From: Muribaculaceae bacterium | Lineage (GTDB): Bacteria; Bacteroidota; Bacteroidia; Bacteroidales; Muribaculaceae | Length of the DNA: 63,761 bases | Assembly (NCBI GenBank): GCA_022509185.1 | Contig: JAFLTS010000016.1 | Coordinates: 1-63,761 of the forward strand | Direction of reading: 5' to 3' | Part shown: positions 35,158-44,506 of the stretch, piece after piece | Numbering within the stretch: the stretch's first letter is position 1 | How the letters are laid out: each line of letters begins with the position of its first letter | The notes under the pieces: model-generated | Told to the model about the DNA's origin: nothing | Seen by the model: only the letters and a program-made list of their open reading frames with translations | The model's database searches: none | Program-made: the position numbers and the translations under genes

Positions 35158-36511
35158 TATAAATCTTGCCGGTTATCCATTCACTATTGACGAGGATGCT
35201 TATAATCTTCTCAAAGATTATTTAGACACGATCCGGTATGCGTTTGATACCAAGTATGAAACAGAAGATATAGCGCAGGACATAGAAAGCAGAATTGCTG
35301 AATTGCTTATTGAAAATGAGGCCGGAGGAGTGAGAATTGTTTCTCTGAGTGAAATTTCACATGTAATTGACAGGATTGGAAAACCTTCCGATTTTATCGA
35401 AATAGATGATTCAATTTCATCGGAAGAGAAAGAGGAGATAAAGGAAGACATTCATATTGAAGAGAAAATAACACCCCCTCCTTATAATCCTAATCCGGAC
35501 TCACGGAATTCCTTTATAAGAAGAAGTTTATTCAGGGATCCTCAAAATGCAATGCTTGGAGGGGTGTGTTCAGGGTTGGGGTATTATTTTCATTTGGATC
35601 CTACTCTTGTAAGACTCCTCACTGTATTGCTTTTCTTCCTTTCGGCTTCAACGGTGGCAATTGTGTATATAATTCTATGGATTGTTGTGCCTGAAGCTAG
35701 AACTCCCTTACAAAGAATGAAAATGATGGGAGAGAATCCTACGGTAGAGAATATAGGGAAATCGGTAACTGAAAATTATCAGGAAAATCATACCGATAAT
35801 GAATTATCCTATACTAAGTCAAGTTTCTTGTCTAATGTTTTTTCGGTATTTGTAAAATGTATCCTAATTCTATGTTTTATTATAGCATTACCCGTATTGC
35901 TGGCTCTTCTGCTTGTTCTGGTGGCCTGTATAATCGCTTTCTTTGCAGCCGGTGGAGTGGTTTTGGGAGGAGGAATATTCGATGATGCTTTAAATTTTTC
36001 TCAACCCGGAGGGGGATTGGTTGCTTTTTATCTCCTACTCGCAGCCCTTGGCGCTATAATTACTATTGGAATACCTGTCTGGCTTCTATTTAGAAAAGCC
36101 TTCAAGAAAGATAATTCCTATGTGAACACAAATAATCGCAGGTCATTACTTATAATCTGGTGTATAGGAATCGCACTTACAGCAGTTTTCACTGTAAAAA
36201 CTGTCAAAGCGGTTAAAAAATTTGATTTTGAGAAAATCAATCAACGGTTGGAACAGATTGAGAATATAAATATTGAAAACGGGGATATCGAAGGAATTCA
36301 GATCAATGAAGAAGGAATAAAATTGAAAGGTAAGAAAAATAATAACGTAATCATCAATAAATCAGGAATAATAATTGAAACAGAACAACAGACTGATACT
36401 ATAGTTTCCGCCAACAATGTCTCAGACTCTCTTGCGATATCACGATATAACAAAGAGGTAATAACTGAATCAAAAGAATCTGTGGAGGATACTACTGTTG
36501 TTCTTCCCTGA
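35141..36511 (+). CDS. PspC-domain envelope stress membrane protein
   Basis: 456 residues from the ATG at 35141. Residues 1-100 form a soluble N-terminal region found in Bacteroidetes homologues (TININLAGYPFTIDEDAYNLL). The PspC domain is at about 127-185 (AMLGGVCSGLGYYFHLDPTLVR, then a membrane helix and VVPEARTP). Three more membrane spans follow (about 240-270, 275-300 and 338-357). The C-terminal 100 residues are low-complexity Ile/Asn/Glu-rich, with a possible beta-solenoid-like repeat (IENGDIEGIQINEEGIKL). It is controlled by the upstream PadR. The role is probably envelope homeostasis (family-based inference). Confidence 0.88.
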   Translation: MKKTININLAGYPFTIDEDAYNLLKDYLDTIRYAFDTKYETEDIAQDIESRIAELLIENEAGGVRIVSLSEISHVIDRIGKPSDFIEIDDSISSEEKEEIKEDIHIEEKITPPPYNPNPDSRNSFIRRSLFRDPQNAMLGGVCSGLGYYFHLDPTLVRLLTVLLFFLSASTVAIVYIILWIVVPEARTPLQRMKMMGENPTVENIGKSVTENYQENHTDNELSYTKSSFLSNVFSVFVKCILILCFIIALPVLLALLLVLVACIIAFFAAGGVVLGGGIFDDALNFSQPGGGLVAFYLLLAALGAIITIGIPVWLLFRKAFKKDNSYVNTNNRRSLLIIWCIGIALTAVFTVKTVKAVKKFDFEKINQRLEQIENINIENGDIEGIQINEEGIKLKGKKNNNVIINKSGIIIETEQQTDTIVSANNVSDSLAISRYNKEVITESKESVEDTTVVLP

Positions 36512-36555
36512 CGATCCTTGAAATAAATTTAGACAGAAATCTCATGCTTTCCGGG

Positions 36556-36590
36556 ATAAGGCTTATTGTGACAATAGGCCTTATTTTTAT
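36556..36590 (+). terminator. Terminator after pspC gene
   Basis: A hairpin ATAAGGCTTATTG/CAATAGGCCTTAT with a 3-nt loop (one mismatch or wobble) is followed by TTTTTATTTTT. Confidence 0.85.
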
Positions 36591-36661
36591 TTTTAACTCC
36601 CCTGTGGTCAGTTATCGTTCGTTTTGAGATTATGCATACATGAACTTTGAACTTTAAGCTT

Positions 36662-36669
36662 TATCTTTG
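36662..36669 (+). promoter_or_regulatory. -7 box of lysS
   Basis: TATCTTTG fits TAnnTTTG 18 bp before the lysS ATG, giving a leader of about 10 nt. No well-spaced TTTG -33 element is present. Confidence 0.6.
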
Positions 36670-36686
36670 CAATATATTTATTAATT

Positions 36687-38231
36687 ATGGCAAATCAGGA
36701 TCTCAACGAACAAGAAATAGGCCGGCGAAACAGTATGCAGGCACTCCGTGAACGCGGTATCGAACCCTATCCGGCTAATGAATTTCCCGTTACAGGGTAT
36801 TCTAAGGAAATAAAGGAAAATTTTAAAGACGATGAAGAAACACATCGTGAAGTGGCCGTAGCAGGTCGTATCATGAGCCGTCGTATCATGGGCAAGGCTT
36901 CTTTCCTCGAACTTCAAGACAGCGAAGGGAGAATACAGGTTTATGTGAGCCGTGATGATATCTGTCCCGGAGAGGATAAGGATTTTTATAATGTAGTTTT
37001 CAAAAAACTTCTCGATATAGGTGATTTCATTGGAGTAAAAGGATACGTCTTCCGTACCCAGATGGGTGAAATCTCTATCCATGCACAAGAAATCACTGTG
37101 CTCTCTAAAAGCCTTAAACCTCTCCCCATTGTAAAATTAAAAGATGGAATGGCTTATGACTCTTTCTCAGATCCAGAACAACGTTACAGGCAACGATATG
37201 TAGACCTTATCGTGAATCCCGGAATCAAGGAAATTTTCCTTAAACGCACCAAGATGTTTAATTCCATGAGAGAATATTTCAATTCTCATGGATATGTGGA
37301 AGTGGAAACACCCATTCTTCAAAGTATCCCGGGAGGAGCTGCAGCACGCCCCTTCATTACTCATCATAATGCCCTGGATATTCCATTATATCTTCGTATT
37401 GCTGACGAACTATATCTAAAAAGACTGATCGTAGGCGGATTTGAAGGAGTGTATGAATTCTCCAAAAACTTCCGAAACGAAGGGATGGACCGTACACATA
37501 ATCCCGAGTTCACATGTATGGAGATATATGTGGCCTACAAAGATTATAACTGGATGATGGATTTCACTGAAAAAATGCTTGAAAAAATCTGTCTGGATGT
37601 TAATGGCACCACAGAGGTTCAGGTAGGTGACAATCTTATTTCCTTTAAAGCCCCATATCCCAGAGTGACCATGGCTCAGGCAATCTTAGACAAAACAGGA
37701 TTTGATATCACTGGAAAATCTGAAGATGAATTGCGTGATTTTTGCAAAAAAAATGGAATAGAGATAGACAAATCTTTCGGGAAAGGAAAGATTATAGATG
37801 AAATTTTCGGAGAAAAATGTGAAGGGACATATATACAGCCTACTTTCATAATCGATTATCCAATCGAAATGTCTCCTCTGACTAAACGCCACAGAGATAA
37901 TCCGGAATTAACAGAAAGGTTTGAATTAATGGTAAACGGGAAAGAATTGGCAAATGCCTATTCCGAACTTAATGATCCCATAGATCAGTATGAACGCTTT
38001 GTGGAACAGATGAAACTTGCTGATAAAGGTGACGATGAGGCTATGATTATCGACCATGATTTTATCCGTGCACTTGAATACGGAATGCCTCCTACTTCAG
38101 GTATGGGTATTGGAATGGACCGGCTCGCCATGCTCATGACGGGACAGTCGGCAATCCAGGAAGTGCTTCTGTTCCCGCAGATGAGACCAGAAAAGAAACA
38201 AGAGAGTGCTGACGATAATAATCCTGAATAA
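36687..38231 (+). CDS. lysS: Lysyl-tRNA synthetase (class II)
   Basis: 514 residues. The N-terminal OB-fold anticodon-binding domain occupies about 55-150 ([23 protein letters not shown]). The class II core carries motif 1 ([21 protein letters not shown]), motif 2 ([20 protein letters not shown]) and motif 3 ([16 protein letters not shown]) near 470. Some Bacteroides LysS proteins carry a longer C-terminal tail that is absent here. The stop shares one base with the gpsA start (TAATG), so the two are coupled. Confidence 0.97.
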   Translation: MANQDLNEQEIGRRNSMQALRERGIEPYPANEFPVTGYSKEIKENFKDDEETHREVAVAGRIMSRRIMGKASFLELQDSEGRIQVYVSRDDICPGEDKDFYNVVFKKLLDIGDFIGVKGYVFRTQMGEISIHAQEITVLSKSLKPLPIVKLKDGMAYDSFSDPEQRYRQRYVDLIVNPGIKEIFLKRTKMFNSMREYFNSHGYVEVETPILQSIPGGAAARPFITHHNALDIPLYLRIADELYLKRLIVGGFEGVYEFSKNFRNEGMDRTHNPEFTCMEIYVAYKDYNWMMDFTEKMLEKICLDVNGTTEVQVGDNLISFKAPYPRVTMAQAILDKTGFDITGKSEDELRDFCKKNGIEIDKSFGKGKIIDEIFGEKCEGTYIQPTFIIDYPIEMSPLTKRHRDNPELTERFELMVNGKELANAYSELNDPIDQYERFVEQMKLADKGDDEAMIIDHDFIRALEYGMPPTSGMGIGMDRLAMLMTGQSAIQEVLLFPQMRPEKKQESADDNNPE

Positions 38232-39235
38232 TGGAAAATCTCGGGAAAATCGCTATTATAGGTTCCGGCAGTTGGGCAACCGCCCTTGCCAAGCTGGTAC
38301 TTAACAATACATCACGTATCAATTGGTATATACGTCGTCCGGAAAGAATAGCTGATTTTGTAAAACTTCACCGGAATCCGGTTTATCTAAGTGATGTTAA
38401 CTTCGATGTGCATCGTATCGACTTTTTTTCCGATATCAATTCTGCAGTTGCCGGAGCCAAAACTGTGATTGTGGCCGTGCCTTCTCCTTTCTTTAAAGAT
38501 GTGGCCGAGAAAATTACTGTTCCGATGGCAGAGAAAAACATTGTCTCAGCTGTCAAAGGTATTGTACCCGGTGATAATCAAATAGTCACGGAATGGTTTG
38601 CATCAAGAATGGGATGCGCCGATTCTAATCTATTGGTAATCGGAGGTCCTTGTCATGCGGAGGAAGTTGCGCTTGATCATCTCAGTTATCTCACAATAGG
38701 ATGCCATGATCCTATCAAAGGTACAAACTTTGCACGTTCCATTGCCGGCGCACGTCTTAAAACCATTGTTTCTCTTGATGTAGCAGGTATAGAATATGGT
38801 GCGGTACTGAAAAATGTATATGCAATAGCTGCCGGTATAATTGACGGAATGAAAGCCGGCGACAATTTTAAGGCTATGCTCGTTTGTAATGCCATCAGAG
38901 AGATGAGAAGATTCGTGGATGTTGCTGCTCCAATGGACGTGGAACGTGATATCGACAGGTCGGCCTATCTGGGTGACCTCCTGGTAACAGCTTACAGTGT
39001 CTTTTCACGCAATCATAATTTCGGGGCCATGATAGGTAAGGGCTACAGTGTGAAAAGTGCCATGATGGAAATGGAAATGGTGGCTGAGGGGTATTACGGC
39101 ACAAAATGCATGTATGACATAAATGAACAAAGATTTGAAGTTGAGATGCCGATTCTCAACTGCGTCTACAGAATAATTTACGAAGGGAAGAATCCAAGAC
39201 AGGCATTCAGAGCTATTGCCGACACTTTCTCTTGA
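38231..39235 (+). CDS. gpsA: Glycerol-3-phosphate dehydrogenase [NAD(P)+]
   Basis: 334 residues. It reduces dihydroxyacetone phosphate to sn-glycerol 3-phosphate for phospholipid synthesis. The Rossmann motif is IAIIGSGSWATALAKLVL at residues 7-24. Catalytic-region landmarks are SAVKGIVPG, GGPCHAEEVALDHLSYLTIG, and VLKNVYAIAAGIIDGMKAGDN with the conserved Lys near 198. AYLGDLLVTAYSVFSRNHNFG near 245 is the C-terminal domain signature. It is translationally coupled to lysS and followed by pgi after 108 bp. Confidence 0.95.
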   Translation: MENLGKIAIIGSGSWATALAKLVLNNTSRINWYIRRPERIADFVKLHRNPVYLSDVNFDVHRIDFFSDINSAVAGAKTVIVAVPSPFFKDVAEKITVPMAEKNIVSAVKGIVPGDNQIVTEWFASRMGCADSNLLVIGGPCHAEEVALDHLSYLTIGCHDPIKGTNFARSIAGARLKTIVSLDVAGIEYGAVLKNVYAIAAGIIDGMKAGDNFKAMLVCNAIREMRRFVDVAAPMDVERDIDRSAYLGDLLVTAYSVFSRNHNFGAMIGKGYSVKSAMMEMEMVAEGYYGTKCMYDINEQRFEVEMPILNCVYRIIYEGKNPRQAFRAIADTFS

Positions 39236-39343
39236 ACCTCTTGTGCCACTACTGCGTTTAATTATTGGTATGACCCGGACTTTCTCTTAAAATCAAAGAC
39301 GGAGAAAGCTTAATCTTTAGAAACTTAAATACAAGACAATATT

Positions 39344-40684
39344 ATGAAATCTATCGAAATTAACATTCAAGACGCTGTATTTTTTGCTGAAAAACAATAT
39401 GAAGCAAATAAAGATAAGGCAGTAGACGCAATGACAACCTTGGATAACGGCACCGGTGCCGGTGCTGATTTCTTAGGCTGGCTTCATCTTCCATCAGAGA
39501 CTCCGAAAAGCCTCCTTGAAAAAATCAACAAAACTGCTGAACGTCTGCGTGAAAAATGTGATTATATAGTATGCATCGGTATAGGTGGAAGCTATTTAGG
39601 TGCTAAGGCCGTAATTTCAGCCCTATCCGATAACTTTGCAGATTTCTACGGACCCACACCCAAGAATCCGAAGATTCTATATGCCGGTCAGAATATCAGT
39701 GAGGAATACACTGCCGAGCTCGAAAAACTTCTTGACGGTAAGAAATTCGGTATAATAGTAATTTCCAAGTCCGGCACTACCACCGAACCGGCAATAGCTT
39801 TCCGTATCTTCAAAGAATTGCTCGAAAAGCAAGCTGGCAAAGATGCTGCCAAAGACCTTATCGTTGCTATTACAGATGAAAAGAAGGGTGCCTTGCGCAC
39901 TCTGGCTACTCAGGAAGGCTATGAAACATATGTAATTCCGGATAATGTGGGAGGACGTTTCTCTGTGCTTACACCGGTAGGTCTTCTTCCGATTGCTTGT
40001 GCGGGATTTGATATCGAAAAGCTCGTGAAGGGAGCCGCTGAAATGGAAGATACCACTAAACATCCGGGTGCAGAAAATCCTTGCGAAATTTATGCCCGTC
40101 TCCGCAATGCTTTGTATCAAAGTGGTAAGAAGATTGAAATCCTTGTAAACTATAATCCTAAACTCCATTATTTCGCAGAATGGTGGAAACAGCTTTACGG
40201 GGAAAGCGAAGGTAAAGAGGGTAAGGGTATTTTCCCGGCCTCTGTAGATTTCACTACAGATCTTCATTCTATGGGACAATGGATACAGGAAGGTGAACGT
40301 ACTATTTTTGAAACAGTGCTCTCAGTTAAGAAGCCTGCCATAACACGCCGAATACCTCAGGATGCTGCTAATCTCGACGGTATAAATTATTTAGCCGGAA
40401 AAAATATTGATGAAGTCAACAAGATGGCCGAACTCGGCACCAAGATTGCTCATGTAGACGGTGGAGTACCTGTGATCAAAATCGAGCTTAACAAACTTGA
40501 AGAAAATACTTTGGGACAACTAATATATTTCTTCGAAAAGGCTTGTGGTATAAGCGGATATATGCTTGGTGTTAATCCATTCAATCAGCCCGGAGTTGAG
40601 GCTTATAAGAAAAACATGTTTGCCCTGCTCGAAAAACCGGGATATGAAAAAGAAACCGAAGCTATTAAGGCTAAGTTGAAATAA
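39344..40684 (+). CDS. pgi: Glucose-6-phosphate isomerase
   Basis: 446 residues, the short PGI form of Bacteroidetes and Firmicutes. Motifs are [18 protein letters not shown] near 72, [18 protein letters not shown] near 140 (sugar phosphate binding), [18 protein letters not shown] near 203, [13 protein letters not shown] near 287 with the catalytic Glu, and [14 protein letters not shown] near 419. It interconverts glucose 6-phosphate and fructose 6-phosphate in glycolysis. A 27-bp terminator hairpin follows. Confidence 0.97.
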   Translation: MKSIEINIQDAVFFAEKQYEANKDKAVDAMTTLDNGTGAGADFLGWLHLPSETPKSLLEKINKTAERLREKCDYIVCIGIGGSYLGAKAVISALSDNFADFYGPTPKNPKILYAGQNISEEYTAELEKLLDGKKFGIIVISKSGTTTEPAIAFRIFKELLEKQAGKDAAKDLIVAITDEKKGALRTLATQEGYETYVIPDNVGGRFSVLTPVGLLPIACAGFDIEKLVKGAAEMEDTTKHPGAENPCEIYARLRNALYQSGKKIEILVNYNPKLHYFAEWWKQLYGESEGKEGKGIFPASVDFTTDLHSMGQWIQEGERTIFETVLSVKKPAITRRIPQDAANLDGINYLAGKNIDEVNKMAELGTKIAHVDGGVPVIKIELNKLEENTLGQLIYFFEKACGISGYMLGVNPFNQPGVEAYKKNMFALLEKPGYEKETEAIKAKLK

Positions 40685-40725
40685 TAAGATCAGAAAATAA
40701 TAAAAATAACATTGTTGTAAGATAG

Positions 40726-40752
40726 AGGGTACAATTCTATGAATCGTACCCT
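40726..40752 (+). terminator. Terminator after pgi
   Basis: A hairpin AGGGTAC..ATTC TAT GAAT..GTACCCT with one internal mismatch is followed by TTTGTTTATT. It lies between convergent pgi and the DUF418 gene. Confidence 0.82.
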
Positions 40753-40789
40753 TTGTTTATTGTAAATTTTGTCTGATTAATTTTTGATT

Positions 40790-42034
40790 TTAATTTTCCT
40801 CTTTTTCTTTCAGAATTGGAAAGAAACGCAGATAGGTGAGACAACGCCATATCCATTCCAAGGGTCCGAACCGGAAAAGTCTCAACCATCCATTACTGAA
40901 AGCCACCTCAAACAGAAATACACTGAGAGCCACGACTTCTGCAATTATCAATCCTGTGTCAGCTCCATATCCTAATCCAACACCGTAGAAAATCAATACA
41001 CCAATCACTGATTGACCTATATAATTAGTCAAAGCCATTCTGCCCGGAAAGGAGAAAATTTTCCATGCAATTCCTTCACGGTTTCTTATGTATAAAAGGC
41101 AAAACAAGCTTATATAGCCGAAAGATGTGAGATAGACGCTTATAAAATAAAACAAACTGTGAGTGCCAAAACCTAACGGTTTCCCGTCCATTGCACTCCA
41201 GGCATATATAGCTGAAAGTGGAAGACCCAGACATAGACCCGAGATGGCGATTCTTTTCAAATAATATTTATAAGAATCAAGATCTATAAACAAACGGTGT
41301 CTTCCAATAACAAAACCTATGAGAAAAAGCCCCAATACCTTAAAATATCTGTTGCCATCTACAAATTCCTGCATTCTTTCTACAGCACCCATCAACAGGA
41401 ATTTTGACATATCGCCATAATTTTGGGCATCTCTCAGCCAATATGCGAAATTCTCCTGAGTAATGCCGAAGCGGTCGCACAAGAGCCATTGCCATTCCAC
41501 AAGTTTAGATGACAGGTAAACACCTGTGAACTGGCAAACATAATCTATTATTACAGGAAGGAGAAGAAAGAAAGCAGCCCAAATCAGTATGGTTTTATCC
41601 CGGCATCTTACAAACAAAGGTAAGATCATACCTACAGCTGCATAAAGCATAAGTATATCACCACTCCATATTAGAATCAGATGAGCGAATCCGATCAAGA
41701 GCAGAAAAAACATGCGGCGATAAAATATCAAAGTGCCGTTAGCACCACGACGCCGGTTGTTTTCAAGAATGATTGAGAAACCTATACCGAAGAGAAGGGA
41801 AAAGATTGTATAGAATTTCCCGTCGACAAATATGTAGAGAAAATATTGAGTGATGTAATCAATCCCGGCTGAAGGAAACATTTCTTTCGGAGCCGATTCT
41901 AAGAAGCTATACAGGGAGAACTCCGGATAATTGGCAAGGCAAATTCCCAATAATGCAAAGCCACGTAGAGCATCAAGTATGAGATGCCGTTTCTTTACTT
42001 CCACCGGTGCTCCTTCAGCCCTTTCTATTGTCAT
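40790..42034 (-). CDS. DUF418 (YeiB-like) membrane protein
   Basis: 414 residues from the ATG at 42034; the frame opens earlier only at a TTG (42055). About ten membrane segments are present. The N-terminal LILDALRGFALLGICLANYP is the acyltransferase-3/DUF418 entry motif, and the C-terminal part has the DUF418 signature (GRMALTNYIGQSVIGVLIFYG, FGPLEWIWRCLTYL). Transport or acyl transfer at the membrane is the family guess. It lies 59 bp downstream of the long LRR gene, with a -7 box of its own in that gap, so operon membership with the CHAT locus is not certain. Confidence 0.85.
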   Translation of the reverse strand: MTIERAEGAPVEVKKRHLILDALRGFALLGICLANYPEFSLYSFLESAPKEMFPSAGIDYITQYFLYIFVDGKFYTIFSLLFGIGFSIILENNRRRGANGTLIFYRRMFFLLLIGFAHLILIWSGDILMLYAAVGMILPLFVRCRDKTILIWAAFFLLLPVIIDYVCQFTGVYLSSKLVEWQWLLCDRFGITQENFAYWLRDAQNYGDMSKFLLMGAVERMQEFVDGNRYFKVLGLFLIGFVIGRHRLFIDLDSYKYYLKRIAISGLCLGLPLSAIYAWSAMDGKPLGFGTHSLFYFISVYLTSFGYISLFCLLYIRNREGIAWKIFSFPGRMALTNYIGQSVIGVLIFYGVGLGYGADTGLIIAEVVALSVFLFEVAFSNGWLRLFRFGPLEWIWRCLTYLRFFPILKEKEEN

Positions 42035-42077
42035 AACTTTCTCTTGTAAAGGCAATTGTTTTTCATTCCCTTGATTG

Positions 42078-42085
42078 CAAAGTTA
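42078..42085 (-). promoter_or_regulatory. -7 box of DUF418 gene
   Basis: On the minus strand TAACTTTG fits TAnnTTTG, with a predicted start near 42071 and a leader of about 37 nt. No good -33 was found. Confidence 0.45.
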
Positions 42086-42093
42086 TATAATAA

Positions 42094-44481
42094 TTAATTC
42101 TCTTCGATGGTGACATAGTAAGCATTCTGCAGTCCCCATGCTTTTTCATAAATTTCTTTTTTGCCTTTAGGAACTATGATAGTGGTTTTATTAAATCTTA
42201 ACCATTTCCCGATTTCCTGACACTCGCTCGGATTAGGATTTTTTGCAATAATTTTCTCAATTTTTGAGGATTCAAGGAAAGACAATTGATCTGAAGCAGT
42301 AAAATCCTTATCAATTATCAGTTCTTTAAGTTTAATGGCCCTAAATGAATTATCGATTACTTTTAAGGAACCCGGCAAAGTTAGAGTAGAAACTGACACA
42401 CCTCTGAAAGTTCCCCTTATTTCTTCTATATTTTTCGGCAAAGATAATTCTTTAAGTTTATCGCATCCTTGAAAAGAATTTTCGATCTTTTTACAGCTTC
42501 CTGTAAATTCTAAGGTTTCCAGGGAATAAACACTATTGAATGATCCAGAAATTTCAATGAGATCTCCTTTAATTCTAAGGGATGGTAATTTTTTAGCCTC
42601 CAGGAAAGAATTGGAAATCGAGGTTAAGGAAGAAGGTAAAGATAATTTTATAAGCGAATCTGATTTTTTGAATACTCCGTCGATGGAGACATCGCCTTCA
42701 CCTATTTCCAATTCTTCAAGTTTGCTCATGCTTTGTTTGAGGGCATTATCTTTACCCGTGAAAATATTGATTGAGGGGATACGGAGTCTTTTTAAATTTG
42801 AAGAATAGTAAAATGAATTATTTATTGTATCTACCCCGTCTTCTATATATAACTCCTTAAGGGAACCCACTCTTGAAAAAGAATTATCAATTATCTTGCA
42901 AGAACCGGGAATCTTAAGGTTTCGAATATTATCCACATTTGAGAAAGAATTTTTTATTTCATGGATACCGGCTTCCAGGACAAGATATTCCAGGCTGTCG
43001 CAAGATTTGAATGAGCTATTGATAATCTTGATGTTAGATGGAATTGTCAGGGATTTCACTTTACCCAATTTATTAAATAAAGAATAAAGATCCACAAGAC
43101 CTTTTCCCAATGTGAGTTCTTTCAGATTTTTAGTAGATTCAAATGAATTTACAATCTCTTTGCATGAATTTGGAATTGAAAGAGAGGAAAGATTGTCCAT
43201 ATTCTTAAAAGACCCAGAGATTGTATCCAACGTTTCCGGTAATTTGAGGTTAGCTAAATTATTGAGAGAGATAAAAGAATTTTTGACCACCTTGCATTTA
43301 TCAGGAAGTTTGAGGGCAGAAAGATTATTCGTCCAATTATTAAACTGATTAGAAATATTAACCAAAGAATTACCTAATGACAGGGACTCAAGAGCTTCTG
43401 CATTTGTAAAGGAACCGGAGAAATCTTTACAAGAATCGGGAATTTTAAGAGACTTCAGAGATTTAATATTAGTGAAAGAATTAATAATACTATCTACACC
43501 TTCCCCAATAGCCAGAGATTTAAGACTGTCACAAAAGGTGAAAGAACTATATATAGCTTTTATTCCCGAAGGCAGAGAAAGTGTCTTAAGATTGTAAAGA
43601 ATGTTAAAACTATGGTTCACTCTTTGTAGCCCTTTGCCAAAGGTCAAAGACTGCAGATTTTTCAGAGACATAAATGAATTATCCACAATCAATGGACCTT
43701 CTCCAAAAGATATTTCATCTGTGTTGTCCGAAACTATGAAAGATTGTGTTATTTCTTTAAGTTCTTTGCCTGAACCGAAAAATAATTTCCCGGAAGAAAT
43801 ACCGTTGAAGGAAAGCTCTATTTTTTCATAAGATCCGGGAATCTCTATCTTATCACCTGAAAACAACGGACTAAATTGATTCAAGATTTTTAGATTATTG
43901 CCAAAATTAAGAGTCTTGAGATATTGAATACTCTTCCCTTTGAAGGTATTATGGGTATAAACGTTTTCAATCTCTTCAACTGAAGAAGGAAATGATAATT
44001 CTTCTAATATTCCTGTATTTAAAAGTTTTACTGATTTCAAACCATCTTTTAAAACGAGGTTTTTCAAAGCCATTGAATTGATACCCTCTATAGTTGTTAT
44101 AGTTGAAGGTAATACAAGATTTTCTAAAGATGAGGAATATATAAAATTCTGGTTTATTTTAGTAGGTCCGTTTTCTATTATAAGACTAATCAGTTGATTA
44201 CAATTAAAAAAAGCACCACCACCTATTCCTAATACTTTATAGGTATCAAGATCATGTTCAATTTCTGAAGGAATTGTTACCTCACCCGTATAGTCATTTA
44301 TCATTTCACCTCCCATCATCTTATTATTGGCTACTACTACAACACCTAATATTGATGGGTCGCTTAAATCTTCCATATAATTAATACCATCTACTATGAA
44401 AGATGTCTGACAGAATGATTGAGCAAAAAATAAGAAAGTAAAAAAGCAACTAATAAATAATCTATTAAATCTTTTCATCAT
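42094..44481 (-). CDS. Long secreted BspA-like leucine-rich-repeat protein
   Basis: 795 residues with a signal peptide ending near 25 (QSFCQ|TSF). Residues about 26-90 form a head region (FIVDGINYMED, YTGEVTIPSEIEHDLDTYKV). From about 95 to 745 run more than 25 repeats of roughly 22 residues of the form I..SF.....L..L.IP.S..., a BspA/LRR_5 variant with SF in place of the usual AF..C. Examples are IIDNSFSRVGSLKELYI and IINSSFKSCDSLEYLVL. The C terminus ends WGLQNAYYVTIEEN. The head and tail match the short LRR protein at the other end of the locus. It lies 25 bp after the CHAT gene. A binding or recognition role is inferred. Confidence 0.85.
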   Translation of the reverse strand: MMKRFNRLFISCFFTFLFFAQSFCQTSFIVDGINYMEDLSDPSILGVVVVANNKMMGGEMINDYTGEVTIPSEIEHDLDTYKVLGIGGGAFFNCNQLISLIIENGPTKINQNFIYSSSLENLVLPSTITTIEGINSMALKNLVLKDGLKSVKLLNTGILEELSFPSSVEEIENVYTHNTFKGKSIQYLKTLNFGNNLKILNQFSPLFSGDKIEIPGSYEKIELSFNGISSGKLFFGSGKELKEITQSFIVSDNTDEISFGEGPLIVDNSFMSLKNLQSLTFGKGLQRVNHSFNILYNLKTLSLPSGIKAIYSSFTFCDSLKSLAIGEGVDSIINSFTNIKSLKSLKIPDSCKDFSGSFTNAEALESLSLGNSLVNISNQFNNWTNNLSALKLPDKCKVVKNSFISLNNLANLKLPETLDTISGSFKNMDNLSSLSIPNSCKEIVNSFESTKNLKELTLGKGLVDLYSLFNKLGKVKSLTIPSNIKIINSSFKSCDSLEYLVLEAGIHEIKNSFSNVDNIRNLKIPGSCKIIDNSFSRVGSLKELYIEDGVDTINNSFYYSSNLKRLRIPSINIFTGKDNALKQSMSKLEELEIGEGDVSIDGVFKKSDSLIKLSLPSSLTSISNSFLEAKKLPSLRIKGDLIEISGSFNSVYSLETLEFTGSCKKIENSFQGCDKLKELSLPKNIEEIRGTFRGVSVSTLTLPGSLKVIDNSFRAIKLKELIIDKDFTASDQLSFLESSKIEKIIAKNPNPSECQEIGKWLRFNKTTIIVPKGKKEIYEKAWGLQNAYYVTIEEN

Positions 44482-44506
44482 CTTAATATATTATGCTAAA
44501 TTTGAA

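Noticed and set aside
39677..40279. 200-codon minus-strand ORF inside pgi
   Set aside because: Shadow of a strongly conserved enzyme gene.
42536..43831. Several plus-strand ORFs across the long LRR gene
   Set aside because: They recur with the repeat period and encode variants of the same antisense peptide, as expected from a repetitive coding sequence.
42094..44481. Periodic sequence considered as a CRISPR-like array
   Set aside because: The periodicity is at protein level (about 22 codons) with diverged DNA, no identical repeats or spacers, and no cas genes nearby.
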